DNA of 56,648 nt from Nocardia neocaledoniensis. Lineage in GTDB: Bacteria; Actinomycetota; Actinomycetes; Mycobacteriales; Mycobacteriaceae. Positions 1-8,127 of the stretch are shown here, in pieces. Made by a program: the position numbers and the translations under genes. The stretch covers positions 1 through 56,648 of the forward strand of contig NZ_JARWOJ010000119.1 in assembly GCF_029868625.1 (NCBI RefSeq), given 5' to 3'. The notes beneath the pieces are model-generated. The model was not told where the DNA came from, did no database searches, and saw only the letters and a list, made by a program, of their open reading frames with translations. The stretch's first letter is position 1; each line of letters opens with the position of its first letter.

Positions 1-1
1 C

Positions 2-73
2 ATCCGTCCCCACGGCCTCGGGGCCGAACTGAACGCGGGCCTCAACGCCGCCATGCTCGCCGGCCGCGCCCCC
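2..73 (+). CDS. Possible 3' fragment of an unidentified coding region
   Basis: Read in the second frame, the first 72 bases have almost every third position G or C and give a plausible globular peptide (IRPHGLGAELNAGLNAAMLA). This is the codon signature of real genes in the window. It then runs without a stop into a C-rich low-complexity tract, so its true end cannot be seen. I do not recognise the family. It lies in the same frame as the oxidoreductase that begins at 227, but the tract between them is not believable protein. Confidence 0.3.
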
Positions 74-117
74 CAGGGGGCGGGCCCCCAACCACACCGC
101 GGCCCCCCCGGCCCCGC

Positions 118-182
118 CCGCCGGCAACCCGCCCCCCGCCCCCCCCCCCCCGCCCCCCCCCCCCCCCGGCCCCCCCCCCCGG
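118..182. repeat. Poly-C low-complexity tract, probable assembly artefact
   Basis: About 65 bases made almost only of C, broken by single G residues. No coding or regulatory pattern fits. Even for a GC-rich actinobacterium this is extreme, and it separates a good coding signal on the left from a complete gene on the right. A homopolymer or contig-end artefact is the simplest reading; a genuine C tract is possible. Confidence 0.6.
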
Positions 183-226
183 GGGCTGGGCGCGTTTGGA
201 TCGCGGTGGCCGGGTATGCGCCGCAC

Positions 227-1714
227 ATGACATCCTTCTGGTCGACCGATGCCGTGCTGCCCACCCGACTGCCGCTGGCCGACGAAATCGACGTCGACAC
301 CGTCGTGATCGGCGCCGGCCTCGTCGGCCTGACGAGCGCGCTGCTCCTGGCCGAGCGCGGGCGGGCCGTGGCCGTTCTCGAAGCGCGCCGGGTCGGCGCC
401 GTCACCACCGGGGCGTCCAGCGCCAAGATCTCCTTGCTGCAGGGCACCCGCGCCCAGGCGATCGCGAACCGGCACGGCACCAGGGCCCTGTCGCGGTATG
501 TGACGGCCAATCGCGCCGGGTTCGACTGGCTGCTGGAATTCTGTGCCGCCCACGAGATTCCGGCCCAGCGCGTCCCCGCGATCACCTATGCGCAGCAACC
601 GCGCGAATCCGCCGCAGTCCGAGCCGAATTCGAGGCAACCAGAGCCGTCGGCCTGCCCACCCAGCTGGTGGACGAGCTGGACGTGCCCTTCCCCGCGCAC
701 GGCGGTGTGCGGCTGCCGGAGCAGGCGCAGGTCGACCCCGTCGCCGTGCTCGCGGCGATGGCGGCCGACGTGGAGGCCAACGGCGCGCCGATCTTCGAAT
801 CGACTCGCGCGCACCGGCTTCGGCACCAGGGCGAGCGGGTCGTGGTGGAAGCCGGCAACGGGCAGGTGACGGCGTCGAACGTGATCGTCGCGACCGGCTC
901 ACCCGTCTTCGACCGACGCGGGCTGGCCGCCAGGCTTGTTCCCGAGCGGTCGTATCTCGCCGCGTTCGACGTGCCGGGCGCGGTGCCCGAGGAGATGTTC
1001 ATCAGCGCCGGTTCGCCGACCAGATCGCTGCGCTGGGCGCCGACCGAGACCGGCCGGGTGCTGCTCGTCGGTGGCAGCGGCCACGTGGTCGGCCGGGCCG
1101 ACGGCGAGGCCGCGCACGTCGCCGACCTGCTCAACTGGGCGAGGCGATGGTTCCCCGGCGCCGAACTCCGCGACCGCTGGTCCGCGCAGGACTATCACCC
1201 GATCGGCGAACTGCCGTATGTGGGACCGGTGGGTCCCGGCGGCGACCGGGTGCGGTGCGCGACCGGTTTCGCCAAGTGGGGGATGACCAACGGCGTGGCG
1301 GCCGCGCTCGCGCTGGTCGGCCATGTCGCCGGTACGCCGCCCGCCTGGGCGCGGGTCTACGACACCTGGCGCCCCGGCGTGGTGGGCACCCTGCGCGCGG
1401 GCGCGGAGGCGAATGCCACGGTGGCATGGCATCTTTCGTCGGGCTGGCTGCACGCGGTCGAGGGCGGTCCCCGCGTCCCACCGCGCGAAGGCGAGGGCCG
1501 CGTCGAACGGCACGGGCTGCACCCGACGGCCGTGTGCACCGTCGACGGCCGCACCGACGCCGTCTCCCCGGTGTGCACGCACCTGTGGGGCATCGTGAAC
1601 TGGAACGACGCCGAGAAGACCTGGGACTGCCCTCTGCACGGCTCCCGTTTCGCGCCGGACGGCACCGTCCTCGAGGGCCCGGCGACGGCGCCGCTGTCGC
1701 CCCGCGACCTGTAG
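227..1714 (+). CDS. FAD-dependent oxidoreductase with C-terminal Rieske [2Fe-2S] domain
   Basis: A 495-residue flavoprotein. The N-terminus has a dinucleotide-binding motif (VVIGAGLVGLTSA, about residues 26-38) of the DAO/glycine-oxidase fold. The C-terminal 60 residues form a Rieske domain with ligands Cys450-x-His452 and Cys468-x2-His471 (CTHL and CPLH). Such fusions occur in bacteria as predicted cytosolic redox enzymes; the substrate is unknown. ATG 227 is chosen because it directly precedes the FAD domain; the reading frame stays open further upstream only through the poly-C tract. The next gene follows after about 90 bases and may be co-transcribed. Family is secure, reaction is not. 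Confidence 0.9.
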   Translation: MTSFWSTDAVLPTRLPLADEIDVDTVVIGAGLVGLTSALLLAERGRAVAVLEARRVGAVTTGASSAKISLLQGTRAQAIANRHGTRALSRYVTANRAGFDWLLEFCAAHEIPAQRVPAITYAQQPRESAAVRAEFEATRAVGLPTQLVDELDVPFPAHGGVRLPEQAQVDPVAVLAAMAADVEANGAPIFESTRAHRLRHQGERVVVEAGNGQVTASNVIVATGSPVFDRRGLAARLVPERSYLAAFDVPGAVPEEMFISAGSPTRSLRWAPTETGRVLLVGGSGHVVGRADGEAAHVADLLNWARRWFPGAELRDRWSAQDYHPIGELPYVGPVGPGGDRVRCATGFAKWGMTNGVAAALALVGHVAGTPPAWARVYDTWRPGVVGTLRAGAEANATVAWHLSSGWLHAVEGGPRVPPREGEGRVERHGLHPTAVCTVDGRTDAVSPVCTHLWGIVNWNDAEKTWDCPLHGSRFAPDGTVLEGPATAPLSPRDL

Positions 1715-1806
1715 CCGCTGTTTCGGACCACGGTCACGAGGTATCGCCACGGTGTGACCGCCGGACGGTCACACGCATCGGTTACCGCATCGTCGAAGGA
1801 GGATTC

Positions 1807-2121
1807 ATGGTTTCGCGGGACATCATCGCGCAGTGGCGGCAGGACATCACGACCGCAGACGATGCCGGTGACGAGGCCACGGCCCAGCGACTACGCGGGG
1901 AGCTCTCGACCGCGCTCGCAGGCAAGGACCGGGATCACGACCTGCTCCGCTTCGTCGAGACCTGCCTGAGCAACGCGCTGCGGATGGAACAGTTCGCCGC
2001 CGACGCGGACCGCGCGGGCGACAGCGAGGTAGCCGAGTTCTTCCGCCGGGCAAGGCACGAGAGCCACAAGGGCGCCGAGCGGGGCAAGGTGCTGCTGCGC
2101 CAGAGGTTGACCGGCGACTAG
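1807..2121 (+). CDS. Small helical hypothetical protein
   Basis: A 104-residue charged protein with no Cys pair, signal peptide or membrane segment. It is predicted to be mostly helical (QWRQDITTADDAGDEATAQR, then a long Glu/Arg/His-rich region near the end that recalls helical-bundle proteins). A strong ribosome site (GAAGGAGG) lies just before ATG 1807. It follows the Rieske flavoprotein on the same strand and precedes a convergent SRPBCC gene. The family is not recognised; a stress-related role is only suggested by the neighbouring DUF5709-type and KGG-type proteins. Confidence 0.7.
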   Translation: MVSRDIIAQWRQDITTADDAGDEATAQRLRGELSTALAGKDRDHDLLRFVETCLSNALRMEQFAADADRAGDSEVAEFFRRARHESHKGAERGKVLLRQRLTGD

Positions 2122-2129
2122 GCCGCCGG

Positions 2130-2567
2130 TCACCCGCGGCCGACGGCGAGATCGGCCAGCCGCGCCAGCGACTCCTTGTTCCGGGGTGTCAGCAGCACAG
2201 CTTGGGCAGCATGGGGGATCAGCCGCCCCGGCCCGCCGACGGCCTCCTCACTCATGAGGACCTGGCACGATGCGGGCCCGGTGGCGCGCAGTTCGAGCCG
2301 GACGACGGCCGTGCCGAGCGGCCACAATCGCGCACTCAGCTCGATACTCCACGGCGGATCGACGGCGCGCACCTCGGTGGTGTCCTGGAGGGTCAGTGGC
2401 CACGGCCCGACACTGTGATGGATGCGCGCGCCGACCCGCGGCCAGGCGTCGTCCACCGCGCGGATATGGGAAGCGCCGACCACCCAGCCGGCGTAGGACC
2501 ACCCGTCGGCGATCACCGCGAAGACATCCTCCGCCGACGCGCGGATCGTGCTCGTCACCTGGACCAT
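2130..2567 (-). CDS. SRPBCC (START/polyketide cyclase-like) family protein
   Basis: A 145-residue protein matching the SRPBCC helix-grip fold. It opens with the typical first strand and helix (MVQVTSTIRASAEDVFAVIA), has a Trp/Gly-rich loop (GWSYAGWVVG) and ends with a long helix (NKESLARLADLA). These small proteins bind hydrophobic ligands in a central cavity and are usually cytosolic; the ligand here is unknown. GGAG lies just before the ATG. It converges with the gene ending at 2121, only 8 bases away. Confidence 0.85.
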   Translation of the reverse strand: MVQVTSTIRASAEDVFAVIADGWSYAGWVVGASHIRAVDDAWPRVGARIHHSVGPWPLTLQDTTEVRAVDPPWSIELSARLWPLGTAVVRLELRATGPASCQVLMSEEAVGGPGRLIPHAAQAVLLTPRNKESLARLADLAVGRG

Positions 2568-2711
2568 GTCGTCTCCTCTCGGTGGCAGGTCGCTGGGCGT
2601 GCATACCCCCTCCGATCACCTCGAATCCGCCCGCGTCCGAGAACCGTTTGCCCGGCGGCATGGCGGGTAGTGCGCACCGACGGAAGGTATCGATACGGGA
2701 AGGAGCAAGCG

Positions 2712-3107
2712 ATGACCGCACCCGAGGAGAACACCGAGGACACCGCGGTCGACGACGAGTCGACGACCCTGGACCGCAGCGAGGAGACCGACGAGGATCA
2801 GCTGCGCCAGGACCCGCTCGAAGGCGCGATGGACCCGCCCGAGCACTGGACCGGCACCACCAGCTACGGCATGACGCCCCGCGAGGAGTCACAGCCACGC
2901 CCGCTGGACGAGCGGCTGGCCGAGGAGGAGCCCGATGTGGTTCCCGGCTCCGCGCCGCAGGCCCCCGGCTCGGCCCCGGCCGACATCGATACCGAGGGAG
3001 TGCCGACGCCCCCCGCGCCCGGCTACGAGGAAGACCTCGGCATCTCGGCCGACGTGGCAGGCGGCTCGATGCCGTCCGAGATCCGTCATCCCGAGCCGCC
3101 CGGCTGA
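2712..3107 (+). CDS. DUF5709-type acidic, disordered protein
   Basis: A 131-residue protein, very rich in Asp, Glu and Pro, with no predicted fold over most of its length. The segment DQLRQDPLEGAMDPPEHW (about residues 33-50) resembles the DUF5709 signature of actinobacteria, whose function is unknown. The start is fixed by GGAAGGAG six bases upstream of ATG 2712. Composition suggests a soluble hydrophilin-like stress protein, in line with the KGG protein that follows, but that is inference. Confidence 0.75.
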   Translation: MTAPEENTEDTAVDDESTTLDRSEETDEDQLRQDPLEGAMDPPEHWTGTTSYGMTPREESQPRPLDERLAEEEPDVVPGSAPQAPGSAPADIDTEGVPTPPAPGYEEDLGISADVAGGSMPSEIRHPEPPG

Positions 3108-3281
3108 GCGCGATCAACCGGTGTGAGCAGGCGAAAGGTGCAGTGCCACCGAGTAATTCGCTTCGGGTCCGCGAAAAATAGTCCGTGATCCGGGTTTGGC
3201 CGCCGGATGCCGGGTAGTGCCATCGTGTGGCCGCTACGACGACCACGTGCCAGAAAGCCAGACGACAACGAGGAGGGCGAC

Positions 3282-3482
3282 ATGCCTGATCCGAACAACC
3301 CTGGACAGTTCGGCAACCGAAACGACACGCAGGAGCAGGCCGCCCGCGGCGGCCAGGCCAGCAGCGGCAGCTTCGGCGAGCGCAACGCCGCCGATCCGCA
3401 GGCCGCGGGCCGCAAGGGCGCCCAGGCGCAGCCCACCGAGGCCAAGCGCGAAGGTGGCCAGCACAGCCACGGCGGACGCTGA
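3282..3482 (+). CDS. KGG-repeat general stress protein
   Basis: A 66-residue hydrophilic protein made of degenerate Gly-rich repeats (QEQAARGGQASSGSFGERN, then AGRKGAQAQPTEAKREGG). This matches the stress-induced KGG family, typified by GsiB-like and Con-10-like proteins, which are induced by desiccation or starvation. There are no Cys, no membrane segment and few hydrophobic residues. AGGAGGG before ATG 3282 sets the start. A strong hairpin 16 bases after the stop ends the unit. Confidence 0.85.
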   Translation: MPDPNNPGQFGNRNDTQEQAARGGQASSGSFGERNAADPQAAGRKGAQAQPTEAKREGGQHSHGGR

Positions 3483-3497
3483 GCGGCTCCAGCCACT

Positions 3498-3524
3498 CGG
3501 GCCCGGCACCCTGTGCCGGGCCCG
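3498..3524 (+). terminator. Hairpin terminator after the KGG gene
   Basis: A perfect 12-bp inverted repeat (CGGGCCCGGCAC with GTGCCGGGCCCG) around a three-base loop. There is no U tract, as is common in actinobacteria. Confidence 0.75.
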
Positions 3525-3595
3525 ACCCGGGTCCGGGGTCGGTGCCTTCCGCGTCGCGGGTCAATACAATCGGACGCACGAGAAAGGACCCGGGT

Positions 3596-4126
3596 ATGGC
3601 TGAGCTCGTGTTCGGAATGAACCAGTCCCTCGACGGCTACGTCGATCACGACAAGTTCGCGCCCGATCCCACTCTCTTCCGACACTTCATCGAAGAGGCC
3701 CGGCAGCAGGTCGGCAGCGTGTACGGGCGCCGGATGTACGAGATCATGCGCTACTGGGACGACGACGACCCCGCCTGGGACGCGGACGAGCGCGAATTCG
3801 CGCAGGCATGGCGCGACCAGCGCAAATGGGTCGTCTCCCGCACACTGACCACTGTCGGCCCCAACGCCACCCTGCTCGGCGCCGACCTCGCGGGCGCGAT
3901 CCGCGCGCTGAAGGCCGAGCACGAGGGCGAGATCGAGATCGCGGGCCCGAACCTGGCCCGCAGTGTCACCGACCTCGGCCTCATCGACGAATACCGCGTC
4001 TACCTCCACCCCGTCGTGCTCGGTGGCGGCGACCCGTACTTCGCGGGCCCTCGCCCCCCGCTGCGGCTGCGCACCGTCGATCGCATCGGTGCCGACGTCG
4101 TCAGGCTGAGCTACGTCCCGGCCTGA
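3596..4126 (+). CDS. RibD C-terminal/dihydrofolate reductase-like protein
   Basis: A 176-residue protein of the RibD_C family. It starts with the conserved first strand (LVFGMNQSLDGYVDH), carries the central Gly-rich region (EIEIAGPNLARSVTDLGLID) and ends with the strand YLHPVVLGGGDPYF. Members are NADPH-dependent reductases related to bacterial DHFR, usually of unknown substrate and cytosolic. AAAGGA upstream supports ATG 3596. A TetR gene lies 48 bases downstream on the same strand and may control it. Confidence 0.9.
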   Translation: MAELVFGMNQSLDGYVDHDKFAPDPTLFRHFIEEARQQVGSVYGRRMYEIMRYWDDDDPAWDADEREFAQAWRDQRKWVVSRTLTTVGPNATLLGADLAGAIRALKAEHEGEIEIAGPNLARSVTDLGLIDEYRVYLHPVVLGGGDPYFAGPRPPLRLRTVDRIGADVVRLSYVPA

Positions 4127-4174
4127 CGACGGGCCCGGTCGAGTAGCATTTTTCGTCGTGTCAGGAACGCCGCT

Positions 4175-4810
4175 GTGACAGTTCCCGCCCCTGCGCCGCG
4201 ACGGGTCACCCGCCGCCGCGTGCAGACCAGGGCGCGGATGCTCGAGGCCGCCTTCGACGTCTTCGCCGAGGTGGGCTTCGGTCGCTCGACCGTCGAACAG
4301 GTCTGTGAGCGAGCCGGATTCACCCGCGGCGCGTTCTACTCGAATTTCACCTCGCTGGAAGAGCTGTTCCTCGCGATGTGGGAGCAGCGCTCCGCGCAGC
4401 TGATCACCGATCTGCGCGAGGTGCTCGAGGCGCTGGAGGCCAGCGGCGTCGGCGAACTCGACGAGATCGTCGAACGCTTCGACCGCGCGGTCCCGATGGA
4501 CGGCCGCTGGTACGGGATCACCGCCGAATTCACCGCCCACGCCCTGCGCAATCCCGAACTTCGCTCGGTGATGGTCGCCCGCGAACGGGCGATCGTCGAC
4601 ACCCTGCTCCCCATCCTGGAACCCCTGCTGCACCGCGCGGGCCGCACGATCCCCGACGCCGCGGCGTACGGCCAGGCACTCGTCGCCGCCCACGACGGCA
4701 CCTCCGTCCAGGTGCTGATGGAACCCGATTCCCCCCGCGTCCGAGCCCGTCGCGTGGAACTGTTCCGCGAGATCACCCTGGCCTATACGACTCCCGCCGA
4801 CGGCGCGTAG
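4175..4810 (+). CDS. TetR-family transcriptional regulator
   Basis: A 211-residue regulator. The N-terminal TetR helix-turn-helix covers about residues 17-63 (ARMLEAAFDVFAEVGFGRST, then CERAGFTRGAFYSNF). The C-terminal ligand-binding half is all-helical and not assigned to a subfamily. A GTG start at 4175 is used because the HTH begins soon after. It follows the RibD-like gene, and its target may be that gene or the convergent iron-permease-like gene; no clear operator is visible. Confidence 0.88.
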   Translation: MTVPAPAPRRVTRRRVQTRARMLEAAFDVFAEVGFGRSTVEQVCERAGFTRGAFYSNFTSLEELFLAMWEQRSAQLITDLREVLEALEASGVGELDEIVERFDRAVPMDGRWYGITAEFTAHALRNPELRSVMVARERAIVDTLLPILEPLLHRAGRTIPDAAAYGQALVAAHDGTSVQVLMEPDSPRVRARRVELFREITLAYTTPADGA

Positions 4811-4819
4811 CCGCGGGCC

Positions 4820-5209
4820 TCACCCGGCCTCGCCGTCGCCGAGTTCGTCATCGGCGGTGATCAGGCGATCGTGCAGGGCTTCCTTTTCGTGCACCTGGTG
4901 GTCTTCGAGATCGAGGAATTCGGTGCGCGCGCCGATGGTGGCGCGGACGAGTTCGTCGAGTTTGATCAGGATCGCGTGGTTGGCGCGGTTGGTGGTGTGC
5001 TGGAGCAGGAACAGCATCACCACGCTGGTGAGTCCGGCGCTCGTGTAGACGGTGGTCTGCCACCAGATCGGGAACCCGGTCGCGACACCGGTGCCGAGCG
5101 CGCCGAGCGCGAGGACGAGCACGCCGATCCAGGTCCAGCGCGCCCCGGCCCAGTGCGTGGCGGCGTCCGGTATCGCCGAGGCGAGACGGCGAGCGTGCGC
5201 AGCGATCAC
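4820..5209 (-). CDS. Low-affinity iron permease family membrane protein
   Basis: A 129-residue protein with two transmembrane helices (about residues 25-45 and 49-68). The family signature FPIWWQTTVYTSAGLTSVVM is followed by LLQHTTNRANHAILIKLDEL. The C-terminus is an acidic, charged cytosolic helix. The family is named after fungal Fet4, but the bacterial versions are short and iron transport is unproven. It converges with the TetR gene, leaving 9 bases between stops. Confidence 0.85.
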   Translation of the reverse strand: MIAAHARRLASAIPDAATHWAGARWTWIGVLVLALGALGTGVATGFPIWWQTTVYTSAGLTSVVMLFLLQHTTNRANHAILIKLDELVRATIGARTEFLDLEDHQVHEKEALHDRLITADDELGDGEAG

Positions 5210-5294
5210 AGCACGCGCTTACCCTCTCGCGCCGCGGCGAATCGCCGTTTCGTCCGAACCCGGGGCCGCCTGTCCCGGCCGCGCAGGCTCCCGG

Positions 5295-5969
5295 TCAGCA
5301 GCAGTCGCAGTCGTGCCCGACACCGGCCGTCGGTGTGGGGCAGCAGGGGTTCCCGCGCCAGGCGTTGACGCCCTCTTTCACCGCGATCGCCGCGATGACG
5401 AGCGCGGCGATCGGATCGGCGAGCGTCCAGCCGAGCAGGCTGTTGAGCAGCAACCCGACCAGCAGCACGGCCGAGAGGTAGGTGCACAGCAGGGTCTGCT
5501 GGGAATCCGCCACGGCCGAGGCCGACCCCAGTTCCCGCCCGGCCCGCCGCTGCGCGGCCGAGAGCACCGGCATGACCACCAGACTGGTCGCCGCCAGCGC
5601 GATGCCGATCCCGGAGTGCTCGGCCGCACCGACGCCGACCAGGGCGCGGACCGAATCGACGGTGACGTAGAGCGCGAGCGCGAAGAACGAGCAGGCGATG
5701 ACGCGCAGCGCCACCTTCTCCCGCTGCTCCGGATCGCGGCCGGCGAACTGCCAGGCGACCGCGGCGGCCGACGACACCTCGACCACCGAGTCGAGCCCGA
5801 ATCCGATCAGCGCGCCGGAGGAGATCCGCGTGCCCTCGGCGAGGGCGATGACCGCTTCGATCACGTTGTAGGAGATCGTCGCGGCGACCAGCCAGCGAAT
5901 CCGCCTCGTCAGCAACGCTGTGCGCGTGCCGCCGACCGCGACCGGCGCGGGGAGGTCGTGAGCGGTCAT
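5295..5969 (-). CDS. Cation transporter with Cys/His metal-binding tail
   Basis: A 224-residue integral membrane protein related to the cation diffusion facilitator superfamily. It has several hydrophobic helices and the marker segment FGLDSVVEVSSAAAVAWQFA. The last 20 residues (PCCPTPTAGVGHDCDCC) form a Cys/His-rich cluster fit for soft metals. ATG 5969 shares one base with the stop of the upstream regulator (TGATG), so the two are translationally coupled. Export of Cd, Pb or Zn is inferred from the CmtR-type regulator. Confidence 0.88.
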   Translation of the reverse strand: MTAHDLPAPVAVGGTRTALLTRRIRWLVAATISYNVIEAVIALAEGTRISSGALIGFGLDSVVEVSSAAAVAWQFAGRDPEQREKVALRVIACSFFALALYVTVDSVRALVGVGAAEHSGIGIALAATSLVVMPVLSAAQRRAGRELGSASAVADSQQTLLCTYLSAVLLVGLLLNSLLGWTLADPIAALVIAAIAVKEGVNAWRGNPCCPTPTAGVGHDCDCC

Positions 5970-6304
5970 CAGCAGCAGTCCTCGGTCCGGGCGTCGGGGC
6001 AGCAGGCCGGGTCGACCGCCAACACCAGGCCGAGCAGGTCCGCGAGCGCGTGACCGATGCGCGGGTCGGCCAGTTCGTAGCGGGCCCGTCGCCCCTCGGG
6101 CACGGCGACCACCAGCCCGCAACCGCGCAGGCAGGCGAGGTGATTGGACAGGATCTGGCGCGAGACCCCGATGTGTTCGGCCAGCTCAGCGGGATATCCC
6201 GGCGCCGTCCGCAGGTGGAGCAGGATCTGCGTGCGGGTCGTGTCCGACAACGCGTGCCCGAACCGGGCGAGCGCGTCGGTGTGAGCCACGGGTGGGGTGA
6301 GCAT
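5969..6304 (-). CDS. cmtR: CmtR-like Cd(II)/Pb(II)-sensing ArsR repressor
   Basis: A 111-residue winged-helix repressor closely resembling mycobacterial CmtR. The recognition helix contains SNHLACLRGCGLVV, giving Cys58 and Cys62, the pair that with a C-terminal Cys binds Cd or Pb in CmtR. The tail (AVDPACCPDARTEDCC) supplies Cys101, 102, 110 and 111, more than CmtR needs. It is the first gene of a two-gene unit with the transporter at 5295 and probably represses it by binding the inverted repeat at 6315. The metal is inferred from family chemistry. Confidence 0.9.
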   Translation of the reverse strand: MLTPPVAHTDALARFGHALSDTTRTQILLHLRTAPGYPAELAEHIGVSRQILSNHLACLRGCGLVVAVPEGRRARYELADPRIGHALADLLGLVLAVDPACCPDARTEDCC

Positions 6305-6314
6305 GGCCCAAATG

Positions 6315-6330
6315 TACAGCAGTTTCTGTA
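6315..6330. promoter_or_regulatory. Candidate CmtR-type operator
   Basis: An inverted repeat TACAG-N6-CTGTA sits 11 bases upstream of the regulator start in the most AT-rich stretch nearby. Placement and symmetry fit autoregulation of the metal-resistance unit. Confidence 0.55.
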
Positions 6331-6339
6331 TTCAGAAAA

Positions 6340-7104
6340 TTATGGATTTTCGTACAGCTGGACGAATCGGCGCACCAGCGCGCCGGGATGCACCACGTTT
6401 CCCGACCGGGCGACCTGTTTGAGCGTCTCGGCCTCGCCGGGGTCGAAGTAGCCGTGGTGCTTGTAGGCATCGATCCGGGTGCTCATGCCGTGCGCGTCGA
6501 GCTCCGGATGGAATTGCGTGGCATACACGTTGGCGCCCACCCGGAACGCCTGGATCGGGCAGCCTGCCGAGGCGGCGAGCCGCTCGGCCTCCGCCGGGAG
6601 CTCGGTGACCGCCTCCTTGTGTCCGACGAACGCGTCGAACTCGGGCGGCAGCACGCACAGCAGCGGATCGATCCGGCCCGCCTCGGTCAGGGTGATGGTG
6701 GTGGGGCCGACCGGTTCGGGATGGGTCCGGTCGATGACCGCGCCGATCAGCGAGCCGATGACGCCGATGCCGAAACAGGCGCCGAGGAACGGGAAGTCCT
6801 GGCGCACCACGGCGGCGACGAGGTCGGCCAGCTCGGCTTCCACCCGCCGCTGCACCGGGGATTTGGTTTCGGGCGGGTCCGAGATGGTGAACGGGCTGCC
6901 GCCGAGGATGATCCCGGCGTAGTCGTCGAGGTCGAGGTCGTCGAGCGGGTCGCGTTCCAGGCGGTGCCGGCGCAGCCGGTGCGGTGCGAGCCCGCCGTAG
7001 CGGGCGAACGCGCGGTATTCCTGGTCGGCGGCCTCGTCCTCGGCACGTGTCGCCAGCAGCAGAAACGGCCTGCCTTCGTGGTCGCGCGCCCTCGCGTCGG
7101 TCAT
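6340..7104 (-). CDS. Class I glutamine amidotransferase-like protein
   Basis: A 254-residue stand-alone glutamine amidotransferase domain. The nucleophile elbow FLGACFGIG contains Cys110, and QFHPE gives His199 and Glu201, completing the triad. The oxyanion-region strand reads GIILGGSPFTISD. Free-standing proteins of this type, often annotated GMP-synthase-like, may act on gamma-glutamyl compounds; the substrate is unknown. The reading frame continues upstream of ATG 7104 but only with improbable sequence, so this start is preferred. Confidence 0.88.
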   Translation of the reverse strand: MTDARARDHEGRPFLLLATRAEDEAADQEYRAFARYGGLAPHRLRRHRLERDPLDDLDLDDYAGIILGGSPFTISDPPETKSPVQRRVEAELADLVAAVVRQDFPFLGACFGIGVIGSLIGAVIDRTHPEPVGPTTITLTEAGRIDPLLCVLPPEFDAFVGHKEAVTELPAEAERLAASAGCPIQAFRVGANVYATQFHPELDAHGMSTRIDAYKHHGYFDPGEAETLKQVARSGNVVHPGALVRRFVQLYENP

Positions 7105-7201
7105 GCCAGACACCGTAGCCGCGCGGCGGGCGGGCGGAACCCTTCCGCGCCACCGCGACGTTCGGTGTCGAGGCGGTGGCGCGCCGGTCGGAACCGGTGG
7201 T

Positions 7202-7831
7202 TCAGGGCCGTCCGCTGACCGCGGCGGTGACGGCGTCGAGGAAGGGCTGACCGCCCATGGCGTAGCCGCCGGCGATCGCACCGAGCACGAGGCCGACCGG
7301 GCCGGTGATGATGCTGAGGAAGCCGAAGCCGAGGACGGTGCCGATGAGACCGCCCAGCACGCCGCCGGCCACGACGCCGACGATGTTGCGGTTGATCTCG
7401 TTCGTCAGCTGGGACATGGGGCTGATGGTCTGCAATTCGCCGATGTCCGAGGCGATCTCGTCGATCTCGGTGGCGCTCGCCCGCGGGGCGAGCACGAGGT
7501 GGCGGCCGTTGTCGGAGATCGTCTGCGCGACCCGCACGGTGGTGCCGGAGATGGTGTAGGCGAGCGGGATCCGGGTGACCTCCGCGCCGGAGTCGGCGAT
7601 GAGGGTCACCGCCGTGTTGTCCGCGGTGGTGCTGAAGGTGCCACCGGTGACGGTGGTGGTCAGGACTCGGGAGAACTCGGTGAGGGTGGCCTCGTAGCGC
7701 ACGGACTGGTCGATTCCGGAGGTGGTGGCCTGCGGGGTCGGTGTCTCCGGCTGCGCGGTGGCAGTGCCCCCGGTGATCGCGACGACGGCGCCGACGAGCA
7801 GGGCGGCAACGGGGGAGTAACCGAGCTTCAT
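7202..7831 (-). CDS. Exported hypothetical protein with Gly-rich hydrophobic C-terminus
   Basis: A 209-residue protein with an N-terminal signal peptide (hydrophobic 7-25, likely cut after TATA). A beta-rich middle (residues 45-115, TLIADSGAEVTRIPLAYTIS) is followed by a long Gly-rich hydrophobic stretch (GVVAGGVLGGLIGTVLGFGF) that could insert in a membrane. AAGGAA precedes the start. This plan, also seen in the protein at 11229, is common in Nocardia, but I know no function. It is probably an envelope protein. Confidence 0.8.
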   Translation of the reverse strand: MKLGYSPVAALLVGAVVAITGGTATAQPETPTPQATTSGIDQSVRYEATLTEFSRVLTTTVTGGTFSTTADNTAVTLIADSGAEVTRIPLAYTISGTTVRVAQTISDNGRHLVLAPRASATEIDEIASDIGELQTISPMSQLTNEINRNIVGVVAGGVLGGLIGTVLGFGFLSIITGPVGLVLGAIAGGYAMGGQPFLDAVTAAVSGRP

Positions 7832-8127
7832 CAGGGAATTCCTTTACGCATCAGGAAGAACTACGCGGTCGAACGACGGTTCCGAGGGCACGAACCATGT
7901 TGTCCGCCAGAGAGATCGGGCAGACCCTAGCATCCCTTTCTCGCGAAGGGGAACCGCACGTATCTGGGCGCCGGACCAGTTTTTCCCTCTTTTAACCGGA
8001 CCGGTTTCCGTTTAAAAAAGGTACGCGTTCACAATTCGACATTGTCCGGTTCGTCCGTGTAAGAACTGTCACCGAGTGGGATGCCGTCGGGGGCGTCCAG
8101 CGGATGAGAAGTGTAGGGACAACGCAG
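7832..8127. promoter_or_regulatory. Divergent promoter region with nested palindromes
   Basis: No gene is visible here. An unusually AT-rich stretch holds AACCGG-A-CCGGTT (7994-8006), flanked by TTTTAA (7990-7995) and TTAAAA (8012-8017), which are themselves inverted. The position between divergent genes at 7831 and 8128 suggests a shared operator. Confidence 0.5.

Noticed and set aside
53..226. N-terminal extension of the Rieske flavoprotein
   Set aside because: The extension is translated poly-C (Pro/Ala runs) and has no family support; ATG 227 is right at the FAD domain.
196..2121. A long plus-strand frame covering the flavoprotein and the next gene
   Set aside because: It is an Arg/Ala-rich shadow of two better supported genes.
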